From Fistularia commersonii (lineage: Eukaryota; Chordata; Actinopteri; Syngnathiformes; Fistulariidae), in NCBI GenBank assembly GCA_037954325.1, contig JBBMNZ010000040.1:195001-259000 (forward strand): a stretch of 64,000 nucleotides of DNA, written 5' to 3'. A model generated the notes under the pieces. The model did no database searches and had not been told where the DNA came from. It saw only the letters and a program-made list of their open reading frames with translations. Of this stretch, positions 1-7,782 are shown in pieces. A program made the position numbers and the translations under genes. The first letter of the stretch is position 1. Every line of letters starts with the position of its first letter.

Positions 1-353
1 GTGTATTCAGTCCCGTTGTCTGACCTGATACATTTGACACGACCATACGCTGCGCTGTCAGCAAGGAACTTCTCTGTTGCTAATGTAGCTTCACTCTTGT
101 ATTTGAGAAAATATACAAATACTGCCCCTGAATAATCATCTGTGAATGAAATGACATACTTATGCCCTTCTTGACCAGCTGGTTCAATCGGGCCTGATAA
201 GTCAGTGTGTACCATTTTTAGGGGTGCATCAGCTTTTGCATCAGCTTGCCTGTTTCTGCTATTTGTGAATTTTCCCTCCGTGCATACGTTACAGTCTACG
301 TTACAGTCTACCTTGGTCTGACCTGTAATCTTCATACCCTCGACTAAGTTTGG
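1..353 (-). pseudogene. Copia-A integrase core, partial
   Basis: Downstream of the TGA at 356-354 the same frame stays open to the window edge and encodes integrase. It holds the CxxC half of the zinc finger, then the DDE core up to the second catalytic Asp in the motif RSDNGTE. The third catalytic residue lies outside the window. Compared with the copy at 46428-46847, a 12-bp tandem duplication near 291-312 inserts four in-frame residues (DCNV repeated) in the zinc-finger region. Integrase would join the cDNA to the target site. Confidence 0.88.
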
Positions 354-1886
354 TCATTTTAATACATCTTTTACATTGCAGTGTCCCATAATCTCATGCC
401 ATGTTTTGACATCACAAGTTAAGTTTACTCTATCTCTGGACATCATGTCATTTACTGTATCATCATAAAGTTGTTGATAATTTACCGTTCTTATGTAGTA
501 GAGTCTGTCACATTCCTCAATGCTGAAAATTTTTCCTTCTTTGGTTATGAGTCTGTTCTCTCCTTCTTTGAATATCACGCTGGCTCCATCAGCTGTGGCT
601 GCCTTCACCGATATGAAGTCCTGAGGATATGATGGGATGAATAAGGCTCCCCTTAAGGTTACCAGGACAGGTTTTCCTTCAATGTCCTGGAGTAACACTT
701 CTGCATCACCTCTTTTTAGTGCCACTTTGTTTCTTCTGGTCCCGTCTGCTAGCTCCATGTAATGTTTGTTTGGGTTGAAAAACTCATCAAATCTTATGAA
801 TTTGTCTTCTTGTGTTATGATGTGTGATGTAGCGCCACAGTCTACCATCAGTCCATTTTTTCTGATATTTTCCGGAGGGACTTTTTGACTGACCTTGAAT
901 ACAAAAGTTTGCTCATCTTCCTTATCTTTGTCTTGGATGTCTGTGTTTTGTTTGACCGAGTCTTCTTTGGGCTTGGATTTTCTTCTGCATGTCTCATCGG
1001 TGTGGGTTGTGCTTCTGTGATAGCTGCACCATTTTGGCCCTGATTTTTGGTGACAAGCTTTTGCCATATGGCCACGGTTTCCACATCCATAGCAGATCAC
1101 CGTTGACATGTCCACTTTCATGACATTGTCTGATTTGGTTTTGCTGTCAAACTTTTCAGTCTCTTCATAACTTCTTAGTTTACTCTTGAACTGAATAAAC
1201 GTCATTTCTTCACTGCTCTGAGTTACGTGAATGACGAAGGGCTTGTACGGTTCTGGAAGCCCTTTCATAACCATAGCGATCATCAGCTCATCACTTATCA
1301 CCTGTTTTGTGTTTCTCAGAGCGGTGACTGCCTTTTCTGCTCTGATAATGTAATCTGTTATTGTTTCGTCGGGTTCCTTCTTGAGTGAGCATAGTTCGCT
1401 GTACAGGGAAATAATTCTGGGCTTACCCTGGCTGGCGTAATGATCCCGTAATATTTTCAAAGCTTTTCGACCGTCATCTGCGGCTTCCCTCATTACCAAT
1501 GATAGACTTTTATCATCGAGGAACTGGATAAGCTCAGCGTAGCATTCTGCATTTTTATCTGGGTCGGGCTCAACAGTTGAAAGTATTGTCTCTTTCAAAC
1601 CTTCGAGTCGCATGTGTCCCAGAAACTTTACTTCCCAAAGCTCGTAGTTGTTTTCGTCTCCATCGAAAACCAAACGTTGCCATCTTCCTCCTTTTGTTCG
1701 TTGCCTGGGCCCATAACCTGTTGCGTTTAAGTTTGCAGCTTCTTCGTTTTCCATGTTTCGGAAGGAATTCACAAGTTTGCCTTGTTTGAATCGTCTTTTA
1801 TTTTCTTCTTCACAGCTCCGGGAATCAACATCGGTCAGCCATGGGACATGTACAGTACAGAGTGAGGGAAAAATTCCCGCCAGCAC
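354..1886 (-). pseudogene. Copia-A gag-protease with start of integrase zinc region
   Basis: The open frame is 510 codons, but the likely start is the ATG at 1754, which lies inside the 5' LTR in a good context (A at -3, G at +4). In the 510-residue frame a gag domain comes first, followed by a CCHC zinc knuckle at residues 265-278 (C265, C268, H273, C278). The aspartic protease motif VDCGATSH has its catalytic Asp at 349. The HxxxxH half of the integrase zinc finger (WHEIMGH) lies just before the end. The frame stops at a TGA (356-354) directly after DVLK, although homology continues in the same frame downstream. Gag coats the RNA, and protease would cleave Gag-Pol. The same TGA is present in the second copy, so it is unlikely to be a sequencing error. 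It is a broken gene on current reading. Confidence 0.9.
1705..1718 (-). other. Copia-A primer-binding site, internal initiator tRNA-Met type
   Basis: Directly after the LTR end the minus strand reads GGTTATGGGCCCAG. This is complementary over 14 nt to the anticodon stem-loop region of eukaryotic initiator tRNA-Met (CUGGGCCCAUAACC). Drosophila copia is known to prime from a cut half of this tRNA rather than from its 3' end. The same 14 nt occur in the full-length copy at 48217-48230. The tRNA sequence is from general knowledge; the match was made by eye. Confidence 0.8.
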
Positions 1887-2074
1887 CGCTATACCAAAAA
1901 AAGAACACTGACGTAGAAGTTAACGTCAAGTTAGCTGAACAGTCGCGAAAAACTAAAACAAGTCCCAAACCTTGTCATAAAGTGCCATACATTTCCTGAG
2001 AGTAGATACAAATAAAACATATGTATACTAGAATGTAAACTCAAATAAAACTAATGAGATCACCTATCTCAACA
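1719..2074 (-). repeat. Copia-A 5' LTR (356 bp)
   Basis: It begins TGTTGAGATAGG (at 2074, minus strand) and ends GCAACA (at 1719), and is 356 bp long. The length equals that of the three other Copia-A LTRs in the window (11307-11662, 43760-44115, 48231-48586). Near the start is the inverted repeat TGAGAT-AGGTG-ATCTCA. The LTR holds an AATAAA and, near its 3' end, the ATG of gag. It is bounded by gtcct on the outer side and by the primer-binding site on the inner side. Confidence 0.92.
1909..1928 (-). promoter_or_regulatory. Inverted CRE-like half-sites in Copia-A LTR
   Basis: TGACGT and ACGTCA flank an 8-bp spacer, giving an inverted pair of CREB/ATF-type half-sites in the LTR. The same arrangement is kept in all four LTRs (also 11453-11472, 43950-43969, 48421-48440). 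A role as promoter or enhancer is inferred from motif shape and position only. Confidence 0.35.
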
Positions 2075-2202
2075 GTCCTTATGTCCTTTGCTTCCTCATG
2101 CCTGGTTGTTTCATTGACATTCAGTTCTACCTTGCCATGTTTATTTGTACATTTGTATATTTGTGTGTACTATTTATGTTCAATTAAAAAAAAAAAAAAA
2201 AA
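2075..2202 (+). repeat. L1-like LINE 3' end with poly(A) tail
   Basis: This is the 3' end of the L1-like LINE, here in sense on the plus strand, ending TTCAATT followed by an A tract (2186-2202). It matches, in reverse, 18812-18940 and 41997-42130. Copia-A copy 1 is inserted into it. The rest of the same 3' UTR continues at 11668, on the far side of the inverted segment. Confidence 0.85.
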
Positions 2203-2563
2203 GAATGAGAGGCTGAGAAAATCTCCATGTCTCTCTCTCTCCCCCCCTTAATGCCCCCCCCCCCTCTTCCTCACGGCGGCCGACGCAATGTGATTCTCGC
2301 CGTTGCTGTGGAAGTAGGGTAAAGGATTCCCCGCGTCGGTGCGAGCGATGCGTTTCAAGGCGTATTGCATGTGTGTATGGAGGGGGGGGGTCTACAGGAT
2401 ACCGCAGGCCGGCAATGGTGCACCTTCTGCGGACATCGATCACCGAAACGTCGGCGTGGAGCTCCCGGAGCAGCCGGCGTGTACATGTGAATGAATGGAG
2501 GAGCTAATGTGTGTGTGGTGGTGGTGGGGGGGGGGGGGGGGGGGGGGGGGGGGCGTTTCGGCT
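2203..2563 (-). repeat. Satellite A unit, inverted, with poly(G) run
   Basis: This is the reverse complement of the satellite A unit seen at 18090-18811 and 41640-41996. It includes the region rich in CG dinucleotides (gccggcgtgtacatgtgaatg), a GTGTGTGGTGG stretch and a G run of about 29 bases (2525-2553). No gene is seen. The G run may be of uncertain length in the assembly. Confidence 0.8.
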
Positions 2564-2807
2564 CGACGGGAAAGAAACCAAATGTGTCACAAATGCAAAA
2601 GTTTGGTGCTGTGTGCTATGCATACAAGCACAACAAAAAGAAACTTGACTCAAGAGGTGAGAAGGGAGTTTTCATTGGATATGACAAAAATAGTCCAGCT
2701 TATTTTGTATATTATCCAAATAGTGAAAGAGTACTAAAACAGACTGCTAAAATTTGTGTCGAACCCATCTCCAGAGCAACAAACCCAGACAGAGATGAGC
2801 TCAGACC
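2564..2807 (+). pseudogene. Copia-B integrase C-terminal fragment
   Basis: The frame aligns with the Copia-A region following the integrase core. Conserved landmarks are GKKPNVS, FGAVCYAYKHNKKKLDSRGE and GVFIGYDKNSPAYFVYYP. A frameshift after KQTAK takes it out of the frame that would enter the GAT (poly-Asp) tract. No catalytic residue remains. The inverted partner is at 17838-18090. Confidence 0.82.
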
Positions 2808-2822
2808 AGGATGATGATGATA

Positions 2823-2887
<65 letters not shown>

Positions 2888-2888
2888 C
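2807..2888 (+). repeat. (GAT)n microsatellite
   Basis: About 27 GAT units with one GATAAT interruption. In the frame of the copia polyprotein it would encode poly-aspartate in the acidic linker between integrase and RT, so it probably grew from a short Asp run. Immediately after it the sequence jumps to TTTAAAGAGGC, deleting the linker present in copies 2 and 3. Confidence 0.95.
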
Positions 2889-3772
2889 AGTTAGACATTT
2901 AAAGAGGCAAGGAGTTCCCTCAATGCTGACAAGTGGATGAAATCTATGGACGAAGAGATGGAGTAATTGAGAGAGAAGAACACTTTTACCCTAACACAGC
3001 TACCCCAAGGCAAGTGTGCAGTGGGGGTGGGGGTGGGGGGTGGGGGGCGTATGCGCTAAAAAGAAATGAAGATGGCACAAACAAATATAAAGCTCGTTAT
3101 GTTGCTAAGGGCTACAGTCAAAAGTATGGCACGGATTTCGAGGAAACATTTTCTCCAACAGCAAATATGACAAGTGTGAGGGTGTTTATGCAGAAATCAG
3201 TTCCGGAAAATTTGTTCTTACACCAAATGGATGTAAAGACAGCCTATCTTCATGCACCCATAGATTGTGAGCTCTGTGTAGAACAACCAGAAGGGTATGA
3301 AGTGACAAATAAAAAACAGAAGCTGGTGTGTAAACTTAAAAAGTCACTATACGTCCCTGAACAAGCCGGTCGTCATTGGGATCTGATGCTCCATTCTTAC
3401 TTGATTGACAATGACTTTATTCAGAATGAAGCAGATCATTGTGTTTATGTCAAAGAAAACCAAAATGACAAGGTCATCATCATAATATGGGTAGATGATT
3501 TAATCATAGCTGCGAGTGATGAGGAAGTAATGAAAGAGGTGAAAATCATGCTTACAGCTAGATTTAAAATGAAGGACATGGGCAAAGTGATCAAAATCAA
3601 TACCCAGAAAATATGTCAGTCAGAAGAGTGTGTTAAGATGTCACAAAGAAAATATGTGGAAAGGTAGCCCTACAGTATTGTCCAACACAAGAGATGCCGG
3701 CACATGTTATGACAAAGCCTGCATCACAGTTTAAGTTGTTGAATTTTTCAAAGTTGTTGTTTGTTGTTTGGG
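2889..3772 (+). pseudogene. Copia-B reverse transcriptase, copy 1 (RNase H deleted)
   Basis: This is RVT_2-type reverse transcriptase, which copies element RNA into cDNA. From the ATG at 2933 the frame runs 244 codons. The catalytic Asp of MDVKTAYLHA is at 100 and the WVDD pair at 188-189. An in-frame TAG occurs in the upstream linker (MEE-stop-LREK), and a G-rich tract near 3020-3048 distorts the WVYALK region. After FKMKDMGK the family sequence is abruptly cut, and the frame stops after KYVER. A different frame then encodes the last part of RNase H (YCPTQEMPAHVMTKP, 3675-3770). All Copia-B copies share this deletion. Confidence 0.87.
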
Positions 3773-3823
3773 TCATGAGTATTTTATTTTGATGTAAATG
3801 GGCAAAGATACCAATAATATGAG

Positions 3824-3911
3824 AGCAAGTGGGGGCGTTGTCAACTGAGAAATATGCTCTCAATTATTTTCCGTGTTATTTCGAAGGGCCAGCCTCAGCT
3901 TCCGGTCAACA
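3824..3911 (+). repeat. Copia-B polypurine tract and LTR-like start
   Basis: GAGAGCAAGTGGGGGCG resembles a copia polypurine tract and is followed by TGTCAACTGAG (TGTTAACTGAG in copy 2), which would start the 3' LTR. The LTR-like part ends at GTCAACA (3911), and the M block follows. Either the LTR is truncated here or the M block is part of a longer LTR; no 5' LTR exists in the window to decide. Confidence 0.5.
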
Positions 3912-4277
3912 GGACCCCGCAGACTGGCCAAGGTGCACCTTCTTCGGACACGGATCCCCGTGACGTCGGCGTGAAGCTCCGGGAGCACCAGACATGCACT
4001 TATGAATAAGCGAAGGAGTCAACTCCATAAGTCCTCCACTCAGGGCCTCGGTGTCACTGAATCGAGCAATTTGGTTTTTAATGTTTAAAAATCGGCTTAA
4101 CATTGAGGTGGAAAACACAGCGGTATCGTTAAAATACAGTAACAGGGTGATAACATCCATGTAAGAAGTGGAGGGGGATTTATTGCACTCACGGCCCCAC
4201 TCGTTTATTCCTCTCATACACAGCGGCCAGATCACCTGCTGGAGCTCCAAGCGCTGTGCACAGTCGGATGCCGCCAT
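3906..4277 (-). CDS. M ORF copy 1, unknown 123-aa protein
   Basis: I do not recognise this protein. The ORF begins MAASDCAQRLELQQ and has a hydrophobic patch (VITLLLYF, about residues 44-51) and a basic C-terminal part (SRRRHGD, PCPKK). No signal peptide or known domain is seen. It is repeated at 7783-8154 (same protein), 16382-16753 (a few changes) and 6118-6494 (frameshifted). The last 35 codons correspond to the core of the surrounding satellites. The start codon sits in a CTCF/YY1-like motif. It lies antisense to the adjacent Copia-B. It could be a captured host exon, part of a Copia-B LTR, or a chance ORF kept by recent amplification. Confidence 0.45.
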   Translation of the reverse strand: MAASDCAQRLELQQVIWPLCMRGINEWGRECNKSPSTSYMDVITLLLYFNDTAVFSTSMLSRFLNIKNQIARFSDTEALSGGLMELTPSLIHKCMSGAPGASRRRHGDPCPKKVHLGQSAGSC

Positions 4278-4284
4278 CTAGCGG
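4271..4284 (-). promoter_or_regulatory. CTCF-like / YY1-like motif at M ORF start, copy 1
   Basis: CCGCTAGATGGCGG fits the CTCF core consensus CCASYAGRKGGCRS at 13 of 14 positions and contains the ATGGCGGC typical of YY1 sites. It overlaps the ATG of the M ORF. It is identical in all four M blocks (also 6488-6501, 8148-8161, 16375-16388). Binding is not shown. Confidence 0.35.
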
Positions 4285-4394
4285 ACATAAAATGTAAGGA
4301 AGCGGAGGGAGAAAGCCATCCGGTGTTCCCCGAGTAGCGGCGACGAACGAGTTTAGAGCCGTGGAGAAGGTTTGCTTCCCCCCCAACCTCTCTT

Positions 4395-4400
<6 letters not shown>
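4278..4400. repeat. M block upstream region
   Basis: A conserved stretch upstream of the M ORF, rich in CG dinucleotides (for example TCGTCGCCGCTACTCGGGG on its coding strand). It ends in a C run and a CTCTTTCTTA spacer before the TTC tract. It is repeated at 6502-6615, 8162-8254 and 16262-16374. It could be a promoter or 5' UTR; no TATA box is evident. Confidence 0.5.
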
Positions 4401-4429
<29 letters not shown>

Positions 4430-4489
4430 CTTCTTCCCCTTCTTCTTCTTCTTCTTCTTCTTCTTCTTCTTCTTCTTCTTCTTCTTCTT
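4401..4489. repeat. (TTC)n microsatellite, RTE LINE tail
   Basis: About 29 TTC units with a short CCCC interruption near 4437. It directly abuts the 3' end of the minus-strand RTE LINE fragment, whose natural tail is GAA, so this is the expanded LINE tail. Confidence 0.95.
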
Positions 4490-4930
4490 TTGTCTTTTCC
4501 CGTCAGGTGTGGCCACAGCGAGTCAACTTTCTCCATCTAACCCTATTCTCCGTATCCTCCTCTCTCACACCAACTACCTTCATATCCTCTCTCACCACGT
4601 CCATAAATCCTCTCTTTGGTCTTCCTCGAGACCTCTTGCCTTGCAGCTCCAATTCCAGCATCCGTCTACCAATATATTCTCTATCCCTCCTCTGTACATG
4701 ACCGAACCATCTCAGTCTGGCTTCTCTGACCTTCTCTCCAAAACATCGAACATGTGCTGTTCCTCTGATACTCATTCCTGATCCTATCAATCCTGGTCAC
4801 TCCGTAAGAGAACCTCAACATCTTCATATCTGCAACCTCTAGTTCTGCCTGCTGTCTTTTTGTCATTGTAACAGTTTCTAGTCCATACATCATCGCTGGT
4901 CTGACCACTGTCTTGTACACCTTTGTACAC
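4490..4930 (-). pseudogene. RTE-type LINE 3' fragment, copy 1
   Basis: This is the C-terminal end of the RTE LINE ORF plus the short 3' UTR. On the minus strand it encodes VYKTVVRPAMMYGLETV, then after a 2-bp deletion shifts frame to RWFGHVQRRDREYIGRRM and ends near the GGGAAAAG motif before the GAA tail. It matches 9879-10320 of the longer LINE. It is 5'-truncated at GGTGTACAA, which is shared with the neighbouring Copia-B sequence. Confidence 0.9.
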
Positions 4931-5282
4931 CTTGGTAATGGGCAACCCCGTATCTGACCGTGTGACAAAGCCAAGCAGTGCAGACAATGTGAGACGATCA
5001 ACTAGAACCAAAAAGAAGCCCAGTTACTTTAATAGTTATGTGACTAGTGCTATTGACGATGACCAAGTGTTCACTAACATTGACTACTGTTATAGACTGG
5101 CGTGTGGTGTCCCACAGACATTTAAAGAGGCAAGGAGTTCACTTAATGCTGACAAGTGGATGAAATCTATGGACGAAGAGATGGAGTCATTGAGAGAGAA
5201 GAACACTTTTACCCTAACACAGCTACCCCAAGGCAAGTGTGCAGTGGGGGTGGGGGTGGGGGGTGGGGGGCGTAAGCGCTAA
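4923..5282 (+). pseudogene. Copia-B integrase-RT linker, copy 2
   Basis: This is the polyprotein linker before RT. Landmarks are the basic SADNVRRSTRTKKKPSYF, then DYCYRLACGVPQTFKEA and the conserved start of RVT_2 (KWMKSMDEEMESL). The frame ends in a G-rich tract (about 5245-5272) that replaces the expected WVYALK, and the RT frame resumes afterwards. The first residues come from the abutting LINE fragment. Confidence 0.8.
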
Positions 5283-6110
5283 AAAGAAATGAAGATGGCA
5301 CAAACAAATATAAAGCTCGGTATGTTGCTAAGGGCTACAGTCAAAAGTATGGCACGGATTTCGAGGAAACATTTTCTCCAACAGCAAATATGACAAGTGT
5401 GAGGGTGTTTATGCAGAAATCAGTTCCGGAAAATTTGTTCTTACACCAAATGGATGTAAAGACAGCCTATCTTCATGCACCCATAGATTGTGAGCTCTGT
5501 GTAGAACAACCAGAAGGGTATGAAGTGACAAATAAAAAACAGAAGCTGGTGTGTAAAATTAAAAAGTCACTATACGTCCCTGAACAAGCCGGTCGTCATT
5601 GGAATCTGATGCTCCATTCTTACTTGATTGACAATGACTTTATTCAGAATGAAGCAGATCATTGTGTCTATGTCAAAGAAAACCAAAATAACAAAGTCAT
5701 CATCATAATATGGGTAGATGATTTAATCATAGCTGCGAGTGATGAGGAAGTAATGAAAGAGGTGAAAATCATGCTTACAGCTAGATTTAAAATGAAGGAC
5801 ATGGGCAAAGTGATCAAAATCAATACCCAGAAAATATGTCAGTCAGAAGAGTGTGTTAAGATGTCACAAAGAAAATATGTGGAAAGGTAGTCCTACAGTA
5901 TTTTCCAACACAAGAGATGCCGGCACATGTTATGACAAAGCCTGCATCACAGTTTAAGTTGTTGATTTTTCAAAGTTGTTGTTTGGGTCATGAGTATTTT
6001 ATTTTGATGTAAATGGGCAAAGATACCAATAATATGAGAGCAAGTGGGGGCATTGTTAACTGAGAAATATGCTCTCAATTATTTTCCGTTTTATTTCCAA
6101 GGGCCAGTCT
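4931..6110 (+). mobile_element. Copia-B copy 2
   Basis: This is the second tandem copy. It comprises the acidic/basic linker (4923-5282), RT (5283-5890), the RNase H remnant and polypurine tract (5891-6057), and the LTR-like start TGTTAACTGAG. The TGTT form of the LTR start is best kept in this copy. Confidence 0.88.
5390..5890 (+). pseudogene. Copia-B reverse transcriptase, copy 2
   Basis: 166-codon RT frame. Catalytic Asp 22 lies in MDVKTAYLHA and Asp 110-111 in WVDD. The thumb and RNase H are missing: the frame ends KYVER-stop as in the other copies. It differs from copy 1 by a few substitutions (for example CKIKKS for CKLKKS). Upstream RT sequence (5283-5389) is readable in the same frame as GTDFEETFSPTAN. 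Confidence 0.87.
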
Positions 6111-6117
6111 CAACTTC

Positions 6118-6494
6118 CCAGTCAACAGGACCCCGCAGACCGGCCAAGGTGCACCTTCTTCGGACACGGATCCCTGTGACGTCGGCGTGAAGCTCCGGGA
6201 GCACCAGACATGCACATATGAATAAGCGGAGGAGTCGATTCCATAAGTCCTCCACTCACGGCCTCGGTGTCACTGAATCGAGCAATCTGTTTTTTTCATG
6301 TTTAAAAATCGGCTTAACATTGAGGTCGAAAAAACAGCGGTATCGTTAAAATACAGTAACAGGGTGATAACATCCATGTAAGAAGTGGAGGGGGATTTAT
6401 TGCACTCACGGCCCCACTCGTTTATTCCTCTCATACACAGCGGCCAGATCACCTGCTGGAGCTCCAAACGCTGTGCACAGTCGGATGCCGCCAT
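6118..6494 (-). pseudogene. M ORF copy 2, frameshifted
   Basis: It has the same start (MAASDCAQRLELQQ) as copy 1. A change in the A/T-rich stretch near 6290-6300 shifts the frame after SRFLN, ending the ORF at 74 codons. The remaining C-terminal coding sequence lies in another frame. An AATAAA is retained downstream on the minus strand, near 6085-6090. Confidence 0.6.
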
Positions 6495-6614
6495 CTAGCG
6501 GACATAAAATGTAAGGAAGCGGAGGGAGAAAGCCATCCGGTGTTCCCCGAGTAGCGGCGACGAACGAGTTTAGAGCCGTGGAGAAGGTTTGCTTCCCCCC
6601 ACCCTCTCTTTCTA

Positions 6615-6615
<1 letters not shown>

Positions 6616-6645
<30 letters not shown>

Positions 6646-6741
6646 CTTCTTCTTCTTCTTCTTCTTCTTCTTCTTCTTCTTCTTCTTCTACAGTTTCTAG
6701 TCCATACATCATCGCTGGTCTCACCACTGTCTTGTACACCT
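6616..6741 (-). repeat. (TTC)n tail and 50-bp RTE LINE remnant
   Basis: About 24 TTC units (6616-6689) join directly to ACAGTTTCTAGTCCATAC (minus-strand RTE coding sequence). Relative to 4401-4930 roughly 380 bp of the LINE is deleted, with the tail fused to an internal point. Confidence 0.88.
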
Positions 6742-7551
6742 TTGTACACCTTGGAAATGGGCAGCCCCGTATCTGACCGTGTGACACAGCCAAGCAGTGC
6801 AGACAATGTGAGACGATCAACTAGAACCAAAAAGAAGCCCAGTTACTTTAATGGTTATGTGACTAGTGCTATTGACGATGACCAAGTGTTCACTAACATT
6901 GACTACTGTTATAGACTGGCGTGTGGTGTCCCACAGACATTTAAAGAGGCAAGGAGTTCCCTCAATGCTGACAAGTGGATGAAATCTATGGACGACGAGA
7001 TGGAGTCATTGAGAGAGAACAACACTTTGACCCTAACACAGCTACCCCAAGGCAAGTGTGCAGTGGGGGTGGGGGGGTGGGTGTATGCGCTAAAAAGAAA
7101 TGAAGTTGGCACAAACAAATATAAAGCTCGTTATTTTGCTAAGGGCTACAGTCAAAAGTATGGCACGGATTTTGAGGAAACATTTTCTCCAACAGCAAAT
7201 ATGACAAGTGTGAGGGTGTTCATGCAGAAATCAGTTCAGGAAAATTTGGCAGGTCGTCATTGGAATCTGATGCTCCATTCTTACTTGATTGACAACGACT
7301 TTATTCAGAATGAAGCAGATCATTGTGTCTATGTCAAAGAAAACCAAAATGACAAAGTCATCATCATAATATGGGTAGATGATTTAATCATAGCTGCGAG
7401 TGATGAGGAAGTAATGAAAGAGGTGAAAATCATGCTTACAGCTAGATTTAAAATGAAGGACTTGGGCAAAGTGATCAAAATCAATACCCAGAAAATATGT
7501 CAGTCAGAAGAGTGTGTTAAGATGTCACAAAGAAAATATGTGGAAAGGTAG
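6742..7551 (+). pseudogene. Copia-B linker and RT, copy 3 (RT internally deleted)
   Basis: One continuous 269-codon frame. It covers the linker (VRRSTRTKKKPSYF, about residues 23-40), the RVT_2 start, GGWVYALKRNE (better preserved than in the other copies) and FEETFSPTAN. It then jumps from SVQENL to AGRHWNL. This in-frame deletion removes about 55 residues including the first catalytic Asp motif. The WVDD pair is at 213-214. Despite the open frame, the protein cannot be an active polymerase. Confidence 0.87.
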
Positions 7552-7782
7552 CCCTACAGTATTGTCCAACACAAGAGATGCCGGCAGATGTTATGACAAA
7601 GCCTGCATCGCAGTTTAAGTTGTTGAATTTTTCAAAGTTGTTGTTTGGGTCATGAGTATTTTATTTTGATGTAAATGGGCAAAGATACCAATAATATGAG
7701 AGCAAGTGGGGGCGTTGTCAACTGAGAAATATGCTCTCAATTATTTTCCGTGTTATTTCGAAGGGCCAGCCTCAGCTTCCGG
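7552..7782 (+). repeat. Copia-B 3' end, copy 3
   Basis: RNase H C-terminal remnant, the polypurine tract (GCAAGTGGGGGCG near 7707-7719) and the LTR-like TGTCAACTGAG. It is nearly the same as 3668-3905. Confidence 0.8.

Larger units (their letters stand above)
1..2074 (-). mobile_element. Copia-A copy 1, 5' half of a Ty1/copia retrotransposon
   Basis: This is the 5' half of a Ty1/copia LTR retrotransposon, read on the minus strand: 5' LTR (2074-1719), primer-binding site (1718-1705), gag, protease, and the start of integrase. The copy runs off the window at base 1. It matches the full-length copy at 43760-48586 throughout. It is flanked on its 5' side by gtcct (2075-2079), the reverse complement of the aggac that follows the 3' LTR of the half-element at 8255-11662. 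The insertion site lies in the 3' UTR of an L1-like LINE. Gag-protease-integrase-RT order and 5-bp target duplications are typical of the superfamily. Confidence 0.93.
2564..3905 (+). mobile_element. Copia-B copy 1 (internally deleted Ty1/copia fragment)
   Basis: This is a second Ty1/copia family, clearly diverged from Copia-A. In order it holds an integrase C-terminal piece, a GAT tract, reverse transcriptase, a short remnant of the RNase H C-terminus, a polypurine-like tract (3824-3837) and the first part of an LTR-like sequence. The linker that normally joins integrase to RT (see 4931-5282) and most of RNase H are missing. Related copies lie at 4931-6110, 6742-7782 and, inverted, 15040-18095. 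Confidence 0.88.

Noticed and set aside
1705..1718. Possible tRNA-Met gene fragment
   Set aside because: Only 14 nt, placed exactly after an LTR in two elements; it is a primer-binding site.
2555..2575. CENP-B box candidate TTTCGGCTCGACGGGA
   Set aside because: It lacks the required A and the spacing of the consensus, and occurs at a repeat junction rather than in each monomer.
4189..4536. 115-codon frame combining poly-Arg and M block sequence
   Set aside because: It reads through the TTC tract antisense and uses a different frame from the conserved M ORF.
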